Below, piece by piece: positions 33,881-46,777 of a DNA stretch of 64,000 nt. The position numbers were made by a program, and so were the translations under genes. Under the pieces are notes generated by a model that saw nothing but the letters and a program-made list of their open reading frames with translations, made no database searches and was not told the origin of the DNA. Position 1 is the stretch's first letter; the number at the start of each line of letters is the position of its first letter. Location of the stretch: NCBI RefSeq assembly GCF_001039355.2, contig NW_019773670.1, forward strand, positions 540,548-604,547, given 5' to 3'. Source of the stretch: Lingula anatina. Taxonomy: Eukaryota; Brachiopoda; Lingulata; Lingulida; Lingulidae.

Positions 33881-36800
33881 GACAGAATAACAACTGAATT
33901 CAGCTTCATTTTATATGGGAGCCTATCTCTCGCAGGTATTAACTGAACCTCCTTCTATGGCTAATGGCAGCCATTTTGCTTTGTTTTGTTTTCAAAAAGG
34001 ATACATATAACATTCTCATCACATATATTATGTGGATTAAAAAGATGTGGAAAATACTCAGAAACAAACCTAATTTATCAATTAATATTATATCTCCATG
34101 GCAGAAGAAGCCCTATGTGTATACTAGTATTGATATGGCGGCCATCTTGGATTTTCTCGAAATGCCTCAGAATAAACGTTAGTTACTCACCACAAATATA
34201 TTATTTGTGTAATAAGGCACTCAGAAACAAAATAAATTAGATAGTGGGCAATGTATCTTGGAACCTATAGTTGGCATTAGTTGAAAACCCTTGTTCTAGT
34301 ATTCCTATGCCATACGGCGGCCATCTTGGATTTTTCAAAAAGTCCAAGGACAGTCGTTTGTTATCTGACATATATGCATAATATGGGTAATAAGGGTGTG
34401 GAAAACTCTGAGAAAATAATTTATTTGATAAAAATCAACATAGGTATGTACATATTTCTATAGAATTTCACAAATTGGCGGCCATTTTGGATTTTTTGGC
34501 CAAACGGTAACTTTTTTCCGTGGGCTACGGCTCTAATTTGATTTAGTATGTCAAAAGGTACCCACATGCAAAATTTGGTGCTTTTATCCGCCGTGTCACG
34601 ATTTGGCCATTTTTTTACCCTAAGCCACTGGACTAAACGTATTAACATTGCAAACATAGCCAATGTTTAATTCAGGGCTTATAATGGGATTTGCAATATC
34701 TAACAAACTATATGAAAAAGTGATTACGTCTAGGATGCGCATTTCATAACACTTATAATGTACGCCGCTTAACAATTCATGTTTTTAGGTGTGCCATTCC
34801 AGACTTGGCAAATGACACCTTTGAAATCCAGGGTACCTGGCACCAATATCTTATCAACCAAACCATTCCTGTAGACGAGAATGGGGAGTATGAGGGATGT
34901 CTGTGGCGTAGGGGAAATGATTCCGGAAATGGTAGTGTGTTGCCGTGCAAGGACTTGGTTTATGATACATCTGTATTCCCGAGAACGTTTCCTACGGAAG
35001 TGAGTAGTTCATTGGTTTATTATTGTTGCTAAGGTGTGGTTTTATGTAATACACTGTTTGCCACTGTTGGATCTGTAAAATAATTTGCGTATTGAATAAC
35101 TGAAAACATGAAACCACCACGACACTTGATATAACATATTTATATTTTGGATTAGAAATGATGGCCTATAACCAGCTACAGGCCACATCTTAAGACCATT
35201 AATATTGCCGTGGTCTGAAGATTCCCAAAGGCTACTTTTACTTTTCTTTTTGGCCTCAGTGATGTTTGACTTGGTCAGCCATCAGGAAAAGCACTTTATT
35301 TTTTAAACAAATTGTGCTTGATGATTATCCATAGAATATCATGTTTGTTTTCGATCACTTGATTCTGCAAGTCAAGGCTTATATTACTCACTTTGTCTAT
35401 ATACCTGTAGTTCACATATGGTAATTTCATTTGAATCACTGCATATTACATAATGTAGCAGTGCAACAGACCTGGTAGTCAGAGAATTGGTAATGTGTCA
35501 CCTGAATACACTAGAGACTGAATGAACCAGACATGCTTGTTGAACGAGAAATTGATCAACATTAAATTGAGATGAATGGATAATCTCTGTTTTTAATTTC
35601 AGTTTGGTCTATTTTGTGACAGTTCCTTGCTAATAAATATGGTCAACGTGGTCTATCTAGCAGGAGTGGCCGTTGGGGCCATTGTCGGTGGTTTAGCAGC
35701 AGACTAGTAAGCATATCGTTCAGCAATTTCGTTAAGTACATAAGTTGTCAATTTTAAATAAAATCAGTTACGTCGTTTTGGATCTTTTAGATCAGGCAGT
35801 TTATGTTTGCCTTAATACTCGATCACAGGATTTTTTTTTTTTTTTCAAATAAAATTGGAGACACAAAGTTATTATATCATCATTTTCTTCCCACATAAAG
35901 ATTTTGAGCTTTTGTATCTCAAACTACAAGACGCTATCTCTTTAAAGTGGTATAGTAGGCAATAACAAGTTATCAACTGTTCATGGGTATGTCATAAAAG
36001 ACTCGCAAATGTAAAATCAAAATAGTTTAAGAAATTAACGTATAATTTTGGTGTTGAAAATGTCCATGCTAATGCGGAAAAAAAAGGATAGGCTGTTGTA
36101 TTAAATATTCACAAAATATTTATTAAGAATTAATCAAATACGTACTGTTTATCAGTTAGCAATATTTCCATCTTGGTTGACTACAACAAACCGACAACAT
36201 ATTTGCAAAGATCTAACCGCTCTTGTGACATATACGGTTACTGTAGCCCACGGTAGGCATAAAACTGTAGCCAAAGAAGTATTTTGCAAATATTTAGAAC
36301 TCGGTTTATTGTTTCTTTCACAATAGAAGTAAATGTGGTTTCATAACATATACCTGTACTTTCAAAATTATGCTCAACTTTCGTCTCTGCAGGTATTTTT
36401 ATTTCCTTGTTTGTATAAATTTCATCTTAAATTAAATATGCTTCATTTTATTGTTTTCAGAGAATTCTTTAACATAAATGGCACTTGGTACATTTGGTTT
36501 AGTGGTATATCTAGACTCCATTGTAGGGATATTATACGCTTTTCAATTTTTCATTTTTCTGTTTTCAGTATTGGGCGCAAGTGGGTATCCTTCATCGCAT
36601 GTTTGGTACATGGAGTTGGAGGATTGGGAGCCGCTTTTTCACCTAACTACGGGGCTTATGTTGCATTCCGTTTCTTTGTAGGCAGCTGTCACGGCATACT
36701 TAACAACTCAGTCGTTGTTCTGTGTAAGTAGTAACGAGAAAAAACACGTCTGTGCATATATATACCGTTGTTTTTCAATAACGTGTACAGATACTTTTAT

Positions 36801-39800
36801 CGCTTTTAGACAAACGATGAAAAAATGTCTTTCACGTTGAATTAAGCGTACTATTTCACTAGTTGATATGTGTATGTGACTATATGTAGCGTACACTGTA
36901 TGCAGCTTACACTGATCTGTTATTTGCCACTGACCTTTATTCCCTTTGCCGTGTGGAATTTTTTTTTATCGATTCACTGCCTGGATATTCCCCATTCTCT
37001 AATCTTTAGTAAAATACTTATGGTAAAATAGCATGACGCATTTGCAGGCATCGAATTTGTATCACCAAGAAGACGCATGATATCGGTGTGCACAATGGGA
37101 GTATCCTGGGGTATAGGCATGCTGCTTACAACTCCTGTGGCTTATCTCATACGGGACTGGAGATATCTACAGTTGACTATGGCCTTGCCACCATTCTTAT
37201 ACCTAGGCTTCTGGTGGTAGGTTCTGTTTCTCTTTTACTTTAGGTATTGTAATTTGTGATGCCAGCATTGAAAGAAATTCATTTGCCGCACTCATACACA
37301 AACAAACGAGCCAACATTACTGTTTTCACGTAAAATATGTAAATAAATTAACACATAACATAAATGAACGCACTGAAAGATGTGTATCATAGTTGTCGAA
37401 ATTTTATAAGAGGTATCCTAATTTCCAGGATAGTCCCAGAGTCACCTCGCTGGCTGTTATCTCGTGGTAGATACGCAGAAGCTGAGGACATAGTGCGATG
37501 GGCGGCAAGAGTGAATAAGAAACCGATTCAAGGGATCAGCCTGCTCTTCGATGAACATTCTTTGCAAAAGAAACCCTCTTTAAGTCCTCTTAAAATTTTC
37601 CACGCACCAAGACTTGTGGCAAGGACAGCGGTGATAATTTGCGGCTGGTATGAGATCAATTTACACTTTTTGAATAGAACAAAGGGTACGTTTCTGACGG
37701 TTTAAAGTGCATATAGAGGGAAATACCCATTTTTTCAGGAAAGCGAAATCAGCCATTAGGTGTGGACCTTAGAGAATTGTTATCGGGCACACAAACGGCA
37801 TAATTAATGTTTTTTTTTTTTTTTTTTTTTTTTTTTTTGTGTTTTTTTGTTTTTTTGTCAAATAAGCGACATACATGATCTGCCACAACATTTAACACTG
37901 ACGTTTTCATTTCACTCTACTAGGTTGATTCAAGACATAATACAATGATTAAATACTTATGAATTTTTGTTGTATTTCAGGATTACAGTTGCAATTTCGT
38001 GGTATGGTCTTACACTAAATCAGGGTTCCCTTGATGGAGATATCTTCATCAATGCTTTTGTCCTTTCTGTAATCGACCTCATAGCCTACGCGTCGTTGTT
38101 CATTGTCAACAAAATAGGTAGAAGAAAAGCATACTGTGCCGCCATGATGATCTCGGCTGTGTCCATGTTGTCTACAATACCAGTTCATTTCTTTGCAGAC
38201 AGAGGTATGATTTAAGCCTGGTTTTCCACAAAATCCAGAAATACATTAGTAGTATTTGAGACTTTGGGTTCGTCTTTGATCAAAGTGCTCGGTTTTTTCG
38301 GAATTAAAATGCGACATGAACGCGTTTATAGTTGAGGGATGACAATTGCCATAATTTTAGATATTCACCATTTGGTTGCTTTAGGGGAGGATAATTCTGA
38401 TTCTTCTTTGCAATTCGCATCCAACAGAACTTGTTTAACTAGTTAACTATCAGCACACAAGGTAACCAAACCCCATTTAAAATGTAACAATGACAGGGTT
38501 AATATAAGAAAAATAATTTTACAACCCTAAAAGCATATGAAAAGGAACGTTACAAACTATGGGTACCTTTAAATGCAGAATACGAATTCCCTTGAGGGCG
38601 TCTTTGTCGGTCATTTTGAAAATAGTTACTTTACCAGCCTTGATGGTTGTTGTGAAAAAAGGTTGTCCCATGGGTTAAGCATCCATTTCTGCCAAAGCCA
38701 ATGCATGTTAATCAAAAATAGCAGGATTCAGCCAACCATATTCAATACAGGTACTGTTGTATATGATTGCAACTTACAGGGTATTTCTACATTTTTAATA
38801 TACGCACTTTGTATGCCATCCAAAAGTGATGGATTTACCGATCTAAATAATGCTCGTAGCTCTAATTCTCTTTAGAAATAGACTTTTTGGCCCATTTTGC
38901 CTCTAGAGACACCTGTTCCCCTAAAGTTTTCCAAAGAGGTTATTATTTACCCTACCCTATTATTTACATCAAAAGTGTTGATAATCACCAAAAATAATTT
39001 TTGTATCATGTACTTTCTACTTTTGCATTCCTACACCTACAGTGGAGTTCTTTCAGACAACTTAAATAAAGGAAAAGTTTATTTGGGCATCCAAACATCA
39101 ATTTAAGTGCAAACTATAGTAACAAATGTATATCATTTCAAATGTAAACAGAACAGATGCATGAAACAAAATAAATGCTAAAATTGTTCGAGTTTTTTTC
39201 CTGAAGCAGGTAGTCATTCTGAATTTCTAAATGAAGTACATTGATGTTTAAGTTTTTGTAATAATGAAATAGAAATACTTAACTACCTGTATGTCCATAC
39301 AAAATTGGATGTCATTGGTGAACAAATTGACAGCTGCGAGAAAATATATGTAAGTATATGCGTGGAATATTGGCAAAGTCGTTCAAGTGCGAGTTGTCAT
39401 ATGTTTAACTTCCAAGAACAAATTACAGGATTTCTATGGATTGTACATATAGTAGACATATACTTCATACTGCAAACATAATATACTGTCCTTTGTGAGC
39501 AATTTCTCATAATATGATATAATTTACCAAAACGCTGAACAAGCATCCAAACCCGCTAAATATGTGCATATCGTTAACTACAGGGGGTATGTACAGGAGG
39601 GTAACAGGGTGCGGGGGTAAAATTTAAAAAAAACTTGCACTTCCTTATCTCACATTACATAATTTCAGGGGGTAGACATAGACTTTTCTAAACTAAAAAG
39701 TGAAATAACACCCCTCCCTAGTTTTATGCGCCATTTTTAAGGATATGTGATGGTATTTCTGTCCTTCCATTTCTTTTAATAAATAATAATGTAAATCGGG

Positions 39801-39819
39801 CCAAGGGTTGTTCGGCTTA

Positions 39820-39881
<62 letters not shown>

Positions 39882-40863
39882 TCAATCGTTTACTTTTAAA
39901 CTGCCTTCACAACTTAAAATAAATTAATAATTTAACCCTTTGTTTTCTAGCTCATAACCCAAACAGTTAAGGGCTAGGACCTACCTAGATAAAAGCAAAC
40001 AAGTATATAACCTTTATGAATGTTAATGCGCTATTTTTTTCAATCTTTCAGAAAGTCCTTCAACCAGTGCCGTCTTTACAGCATTGTACACAATGGGGAA
40101 GTTGGGCGTCAGTAGTAACTTCTGCCTTCTTTTCATGTGGAATGGAGAGTTCTATCCAACAGCCTTACGAAATTTTGGACTAGGTTTAGGATGTACATTC
40201 GGCCGTGTTGCGGCAATCGTATCACCAATTGTTATGGTATGTTACTCTGTTTCAGTACTGCAACCGGTAAATTACAAAACTTATCATCAGGCCGCTTGTC
40301 TTAGTGGAATTTGAACCAATAGATCACAATCTTTCGATTGATATATGATCAGACCCCTTTCCCTATCCAGTTCCCGCCCAGACTGCAAGAACAATTCTCC
40401 ATCCCTTAATCACCCAAACTCCTTTGATATTTCGTACATAACAAATTTTTTATCAGCTGTTTTATATATTTATATCGATACTGTTCATAAGAACCAGTCT
40501 TTCATTTTTCGGCTTTAAGTTTTATCTGATTCACGTATTATACTTTATTCATATGCAATAAGACTATCTGCTGCATGGACATTTATAGCAAGCGTACTCT
40601 TTTGGTAGGACCAATTCGGAGAACATCCCGTTCTTGGTAACACTGTTCCTCTGATACTGTTTGGGTGTATGGCACTGTTCTGTGCTGTGAGTGGTCTATA
40701 TCTCCCTGAAACCGCCCACAAACACCTGCCAGAGACCTTGGAAGATGCTCAAAACTTTGGAGTAAAACGGTTTGTTATATACTAATCTGTTGATCGACAC
40801 CTAATCTATATGTCTCTTTTCATTCCTGTCGGCTGTCTCCTCCTTTCTCTAACACTTCATCTC

Positions 40864-40917
<54 letters not shown>

Positions 40918-41188
40918 TGGCACATGCAATACTACACACTCACTTGTCAATATGTGATATCAAAACAAATATTTGTTACTTCATATAACACAACAGATTT
41001 TCCAATATTTCACATGATTAAGCTCCTTCTCATACAGTTTAATGGGTGATTATAATAGTAGAGTTCTTCGTACCAAAATGTACCATTGTTGCTTAAAACG
41101 GATATATACTGTAAATTTCAGGAGAAAAAGTGGCATCAACCAAAACTACGATGAAAATACCCCATCCACATTTGAAATGGCTTCTTAA
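31052..41188 (+). CDS. SLC22-like membrane transporter, copy 4 (10 exons, 545 aa)
   Basis: Exons: 31052-31194, 34789-34999, 35603-35706, 36569-36723, 37048-37216, 37429-37647, 37981-38204, 40052-40236, 40609-40769, 41122-41188. All junctions are GT-AG, in phase and without stops. Exon 5 opens with Cys-Ile-Glu-Phe rather than Ser-Met-Glu-Phe. Residue 370 is tyrosine and the R460 motif GRVAAIVSP is kept. In the extracellular loop, W104 is leucine and S89 is arginine. Intron 1 (3.6 kb) hosts a foldback element. Intron 7 (1.85 kb, against about 0.27 kb in copy 1) holds unexplained extra DNA. No clear AATAAA follows the stop within 200 bases. Predicted to be functional. Confidence 0.9.
32821..32891. 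repeat. (AT)n microsatellite inside the foldback element
   Basis: A pure TA dinucleotide run of about 70 bases. It creates spurious Ile-Tyr reading frames on both strands. Confidence 0.95.
33828..33878. repeat. (TAA)n microsatellite inside the foldback element
   Basis: About 16 uninterrupted ATA/TAA triplets near the point where the two arms meet. Confidence 0.95.
35436..35500. repeat. Fragment shared with the TIR element of copy 3
   Basis: The text around CACTGCATATTACA...GCAGTGCAACAGAC...TGGTAGTCAG matches 25088-25150 with few changes. This part of intron 2 is absent from copies 1 and 2, so it is a dispersed repeat fragment. The rest of 35100-35560 is unexplained. Confidence 0.5.
37811..37858. 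repeat. Poly-T tract in intron 6 of copy 4
   Basis: Long T run with a few G interruptions. Confidence 0.9.
38205..40051 (+). other. Enlarged intron 7 of copy 4
   Basis: Only the outer parts (to about 38290 and from about 39740) align with intron 7 of copies 1-3. The central 1.4 kb is extra. It holds a (TA)n run at about 39820-39880 and otherwise nothing I recognise. An unremarkable open frame of 100 codons (38573-38875) has no family features. Confidence 0.5.
40855..40919. repeat. (CT)n-(CA)n microsatellite, intron 9 of copy 4
   Basis: Same compound repeat and position as in copies 1-3. Confidence 0.9.
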
Positions 41189-42484
41189 GGACAACGACTA
41201 CAATTTCATGCACGTGGACTACTTTTTAGCAATTTTGTATGTTTGGGTACCGAGCCTGATCCGCTGTAAGCCTAAATCATAATCTATAAAAAATGTGACG
41301 CGGATGAATGGTAGCAAATTAAAATGTGCATTCTTTCGGATTTTCTGTAGTGATTACCTCATCTACTTTTAAACAAGTGTTAGCATATGTTTTTTTTTTT
41401 TTTTTTTTTACTAGAGATATGTTTGACAGTGTTATTTTATGCATTATTATACCTCTTAGCAGAAAAGCAGACCTCTGATTGGCCAGTGACCTTTTACTAT
41501 TTCAAATAGTGCTTTAGTGTTTAGCAAAAAAGGTACTGAAATTCTTCACAGCGTGGCAGACGACTATGACTGTACAAAATATTAAACTCCTCTGCTGCTG
41601 GTATCACTTTATACAGAATAATTCAAACCAGAACACAAGAACGGGATGTTGATTCTAGTCTTCTCGTAAAATTAAATAAAACCACATACTGCTAATCGCA
41701 TAAGGTAGCACATTAAAGACATTTTACCAGAGCTCTTCGGTTACACCTGCATCTTCTCTAGTTATTCAGTGCAAATGGATTCTACTGTTTTAAGGTGTGA
41801 TATGAAGTTTGCACGAATTATCTCAACCAGCTTACGTGGATGTTTGATTATCTTTATCACAAATCACCCTGTAATTGCCAATTTTGGATGGAGTCAAGAG
41901 TCAAATAGGAACATCGATTTGATTTTTGTTCACATTTATGGATAATTTCAACGCAATGAGTGGTCTCCGTCGATATCAGTATTCATATTTAGCTCTCATG
42001 CCATCAAAGCATACAGTTAAAGATAAAAGATGCACAGAAACACAGTCATTTACGATGACCCCAAAAGAGAAATGAGCGGGTGGAAAAACGACGCTTAATT
42101 CACACAGTGGAAGACTTTACGACGGTGTGTTTGTTTCCAACCATTTGCATTTTATTGTAAGTCTTGCGGTTTATTAATGGTCTATAACACTCTACAAGGT
42201 AGAATGCAAAGTTTAGAGTTTGTTCGTGTACTCTGTCTAATGTTCTACCAGTAGTAGGTTTAATATAAAAAAGTTTTAGTTATGAATCACCTTGTAAGAA
42301 ATCTATTACAATGTGTTTAGCTGTTTAATAAAATTTCAACGGACACCATTCTCTGAACTAATTTAAACTCCGTTTATTTTATCTGACATGCGTGAATGAC
42401 GTCGGAAGTGCAACAACCAGTGTCAAGCACTTTGTAACAGTTGTCGTCAAAATAAAGAACCAATCTGTAGACAGGCGGCTAGGG
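41189..42484 (+). other. Spacer between copies 4 and 5
   Basis: 3' flank of copy 4, a poly-T at about 41392-41410, then the upstream region of copy 5. The conserved block is present near 42050-42120, but the GATA-type box is changed to AGAAATG. An unrelated AGATAA lies at 42021-42026. The leader carries a 13-codon upstream ORF. No gene is seen. Confidence 0.55.
42396..42437 (+). CDS. Short upstream ORF before copy 5
   Basis: MTSEVQQPVSSTL then TAA, a member of the shared upstream-ORF family, ending 47 bases before the transporter ATG. The first twelve codons match copies 2-4 apart from single changes. Confidence 0.35.
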   Translation: MTSEVQQPVSSTL

Positions 42485-45400
42485 ATGGAATTCGATGATG
42501 TAATCCGACGTGTTGGAGAGTTTGGGAGGATTCAGCTTCGGACGACAATATTTAGTGGTCTAGTGACAATGTCGACAGCCATGCAAATGATGGTAACAGT
42601 TTTTATGCAAGTGTTACCGGCCCATAGGTAAAACTTATTAATATAGGACATTGGTGATAGCTGTATCAGGGCACTGGGTCACATCGGGTCTTATTTACAG
42701 AATAGATGGGAAATATTAACGTCCCATGACCCTGAATCTTCCATTTCATTCTCTAGTTTTTAATATGGTTGTCTGCTACTAATTTAGTACAAAATATAAA
42801 AAAAATTGTTAAAGAAAAAATCACATGCCTTCTTGCCTAACGCTCATGAATGTATCTACCTTTAAATGGGCGTGGATGTACATGTACATGTATGTCCATC
42901 CCCTGCACATGGTTCTTTTGATCTATTGACTCATTTTAACGATACTGTCTATAAAATTAAAATTGTTAGAATTGGGCATAGATGATGTGACCTATCACAC
43001 CTTGAGTGAAAATGTCTTCAGCCGTGCGATCCACAGTCCTATCTGTGGACTTTGTTTACACACAACTGATCTTGAAGATATGGCTGATCTATGCAGTAAA
43101 TAGGTTAAATCTGGTGAATGTTTTTAGTCGCTTTTGACATGTTTTAACATTTTAATGTTTTAACGTTAAAACGTTGTCTCCTACAGTAACACATATCAAA
43201 CTGCCGATCAAAATTGATACGGTGGAATGGCAGCGATTCTCACTTAGGTCATATAATCCGCAAGCTGTCATGAATGCTGTATGGTAATGTTAAAATCGTG
43301 CCCACATGCAATGCAAACATAAAAGAGTCAGGGGGTGAGGTCTCGACTAGACACGTCACAGTCGGTTTCGAACATTTCAAAAAGTCTTGAAAGCATTAAT
43401 TTTGTCATCGTTAAAATTTCAATGACAATTAGTTCATTTTGCTATCCTCAGTGCAAACATAGCAAATATAGCCAGTCATGAAATTCACAATATTTACTTA
43501 TATTTGCTTTATCCCAACAAACTGTATAAAATGAATACGGCAATAATGTGCATGTTATAATACTTATCATGTGCGCCAGTAAACTGGTCATTTTTCAGAT
43601 GCGCCATTCCAGACTTGGCAAATGACACCTTTGAAATCCAGGGTACCTGGCACCAATATCTTATCAACCAAACCATTCCTGTAGACGAGAATGGGAAGTA
43701 TGAGGGATGTCTGTGGCGTAGTGGAAATTATCCCAGAAACAGTAGCGTGTTGCCGTGCGAGGACTGGGTTTATGATACATCTGTATTCCCGAAAACATTT
43801 CCGACTGAAGTGAGTATTTTATCCGTTTATTGCTGTAATATATCTTGTAAAAAACTTTTTAGAAGTTGAATAAAAAACTTTGGAACATGGTTGGAGTTGG
43901 TTGGACATGGTTTTCTGTATGGCTTTACTCGATGATCATCACATTAGGGTTGTCATTTTGGGGGATTCTATCACAATGATAAAGACCATGCTTAACAATA
44001 CATGTATATGCACCAGCTGTAGTAAAAAAATTCGTTGAATTGAAAATCCCTGTTTTCAATTTCAGTTTGGCCTATTTTATGACAGCTCCTTGCTAATAAA
44101 TATGGTCAACGTGGTCTATCTAGCAGGAGTGGCCGTGGGGGCCATTGTCGGTGGTTTAGCAGCAGACTAGTAAGCATGAATTTTATAAATTTTATTTTGT
44201 ACACTTAGTTCATTTTGTACACATTCAATATTCAATAAAACTACCGTAACTACACTACCACTGTTTGGATATTTAAGGTCATCAGACATCATGCTGTTTA
44301 ATTTTGCAGTAAAATCTGTGTCGTTCAAATGCACTTGAAAATGAAAAATTAGCATATCAGCATTTTATGCTTACATATGAGCTAGAGCTCTTGTCTCAAA
44401 CTACAAAGCGTTATCTCTTTAAACAGCATCGAATGTTAGGCGCATTCCCACCAGGACTGTAGTCCAGTCGCGGAAGTATAACCAATATTATATTTTGACA
44501 ATGAGCTTATGGTTCATCTTTTTTTTTTTTTAATTTTAATTTTAGTCATTCAGAATGAGAAATTTAGATATTCATTCAGTTGCCAGGTATGTTGTCGTTT
44601 TGCAGCACTGGTCGCAAATCTGTATCTTTCATCGCCTGTTTGGTACATGGCGTAGGATGATTGGGAGCCGCTTTTTCACCTAACTACGGGGCTTATGTTG
44701 CATTCCGTTTCTTTGTTGGCAGCTGCCACGGTATTCTTATCAATTCTGTCGTGGTTTTGTGTAAGTAACCACGTCAAAAATCGTGTCTATGCCAGTAACA
44801 TTTGTGTTCAATGACGCGTAGAGCCTACTGGCCACATCTTATTGCCACTTATATGTATAGAGATAAACTTTTTTTCACGTTTGAAAGCGTAAGTTGATAT
44901 GCCAGTAAAATGTTATTTTAAACTATAGAGCGTACACGCTGTGTTAGCTGCGTTCAACCTTTAATCCCTTGCTGCGTGGAAACTTTGGTTCGATTCACTG
45001 TTAGGATATTCCCCATTCTGCAACAACAATAACATTACACTTCCCTTTGCAGGTATAGAATTTGTGTCACCAAGAAGACGCATGGTATCCGTGTGCACAT
45101 TAGCTATGTCCTGGGGTGTAGGATTGGTGCTTACAACTCCTGTGGCTTACCAAATACGGGACTGGAAATATCTACAGTTGACAGTGGCCTTGCCATCATT
45201 CTTATATCTAGGGTTCTGGTGGTAGGTTGTGTTTCTCTTTTGCTTTAGAAATTGTGATTTTTGTCTCTATCCTTTGAAGATTTGTAATTTGCAGCACACA
45301 CAAAAAAGGCCGTGTATCGTGTTTGCATGTGAAAGTGCAATAATAAACACACAGTCATTGGTACACAGCCCTGAAAAGATGCAAGCATGAACGTATTGAA

Positions 45401-46489
45401 TGGTATGTAATTAGAGTTTTATAAATTTCAAAAGAAGTACCTTTATTACAGGATAATCCCGGAGTCACCTCGCTGGCTGTTATCTCGGGGTAGATACAAA
45501 GAAGCCGAGAGCATAGTCCGATGGGCGGCCAGAGTGAATAAAAGGGCGATTCCAGAAGTCGTTCAACTCTTGGATGAACGTTCATTGAAAAGGACCCCCA
45601 CTTTAAGTCCTCTAAAAATTGTCCACGCACCAAGACTAATGGCGAGGACGGCAGTTGCCGTATGTGGCTGGTATGTGTTCATTTTACTCCTTTTTGAATA
45701 GATTCAAGTGTACTTTACCTGCGGAGACATGTGTAGGGGAAAATCACCCAGTTTAATGTCAGGGAAGCGAAGTCAGCCTCTCGGTGTGGGTCTTATTGAT
45801 CGTAGATACTTCAGATCGGTCACATATACGGTACCGTTAAATAATTTTGGAAAACACGTGCAATGATGTGCTACAAGAGCTCTTACTAAATATACACTAA
45901 CTCTTTTGTTTGGTTGACAAGACATATAAAATGATGCCCACGTAAAATTATTTTTCAGGATTACAGTAAGCATGTCGTGGTATGGTCTTACACTTAATCA
46001 AGGTTCCCTAGATGGAGACATATTCATCAATGCTCTTGTCCTGTCTGTTATCGACCTCATAGCTTACTCATTATTGATATTCATCAACAAAATTGGTAGA
46101 AGAAAAGCATACTGTGCCGGCATGATGATCTCTGCTTTGTCCATGTTGGGTACAATTCCGGTTCATTTCTTTGCAGACAGGGGTAAGATTTAAACCTGGT
46201 TTTGTGCTAGTATTAAAATATATTAGTATTTTTAGTTACCGACAGATTCGATGGGTTTACAAGTCATATTCATGAGCGTCTTTTCAGGCGTCATTTGGAA
46301 TTACTGTATGTATGACACAATCTGTATGCTTACATAGATTTTAATAATTATGCTAATCAGATAAAAGATTGCTCGACTTATTGTGCATATAGGCAGTTAG
46401 TTATTTACATTCCAACTGCCTTCACACATCTTTATTTTTAAGATTGAGTTTATTGTATGCGTACATGGACACGTCCTATTTAGTAAGTG

Positions 46490-46511
46490 TTTTTTTTTTT
46501 TTTTTTTTTTT
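46490..46511. repeat. Poly-T in intron 7 of copy 5
   Basis: Uninterrupted T run before exon 8. Confidence 0.85.
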
Positions 46512-46777
46512 ACCCTAGATGAATGTTTAACCTAGATAAAATTAAATCGGTTGCCTTCACGAATGGAATGTTTTTTTTTATCAATGTTTCAGAGAGTCCT
46601 TCGACCAGTGCCGTCTTTACGACTTTGTACACGATAGGGAAGCTGGGCCTTAGCGGTTGCTTCAGGCTTCTTATCGTGTGGAATGGGGAGTTCTATCCAA
46701 CAGCTTTGCGAAATTTTGGACTAGGTTTAGGTTCTACATTTGGCCGTGTTGCGGCGATTGTGTCACCAATTGTAATG

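Larger units (their letters stand above)
31864..34635. mobile_element. 2.8-kb foldback element with tandem subrepeats
   Basis: The ends read TAGTCCGGTGGCTTA and, mirrored, TAAGCCACTGGACTA. The first 250 bases or more (31864-32110) match the reverse complement of 34390-34635. Both arms are built of a roughly 180-200-base unit, each with an AATCCAAGATGGC-type word. These occur on the + strand near 32157, 32335, 32513, 32700 and 32930 and in weaker form to 33690, and inverted near 33757, 34137, 34318 and 34477. It also holds an (AT)n run and a (TAA)n run. No long ORF exists. Copies 1-3 lack it in intron 1. Confidence 0.85.

Noticed and set aside
38573-38875. 100-codon frame in intron 7 of copy 4
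   Set aside because: No domain, no splice context, composition like the surrounding intron.
42392-42631. N-terminally extended start for copy 5 (frame open upstream of MEFDD)
   Set aside because: The open frame has no ATG upstream of 42485. The other copies start at the homologous ATG.
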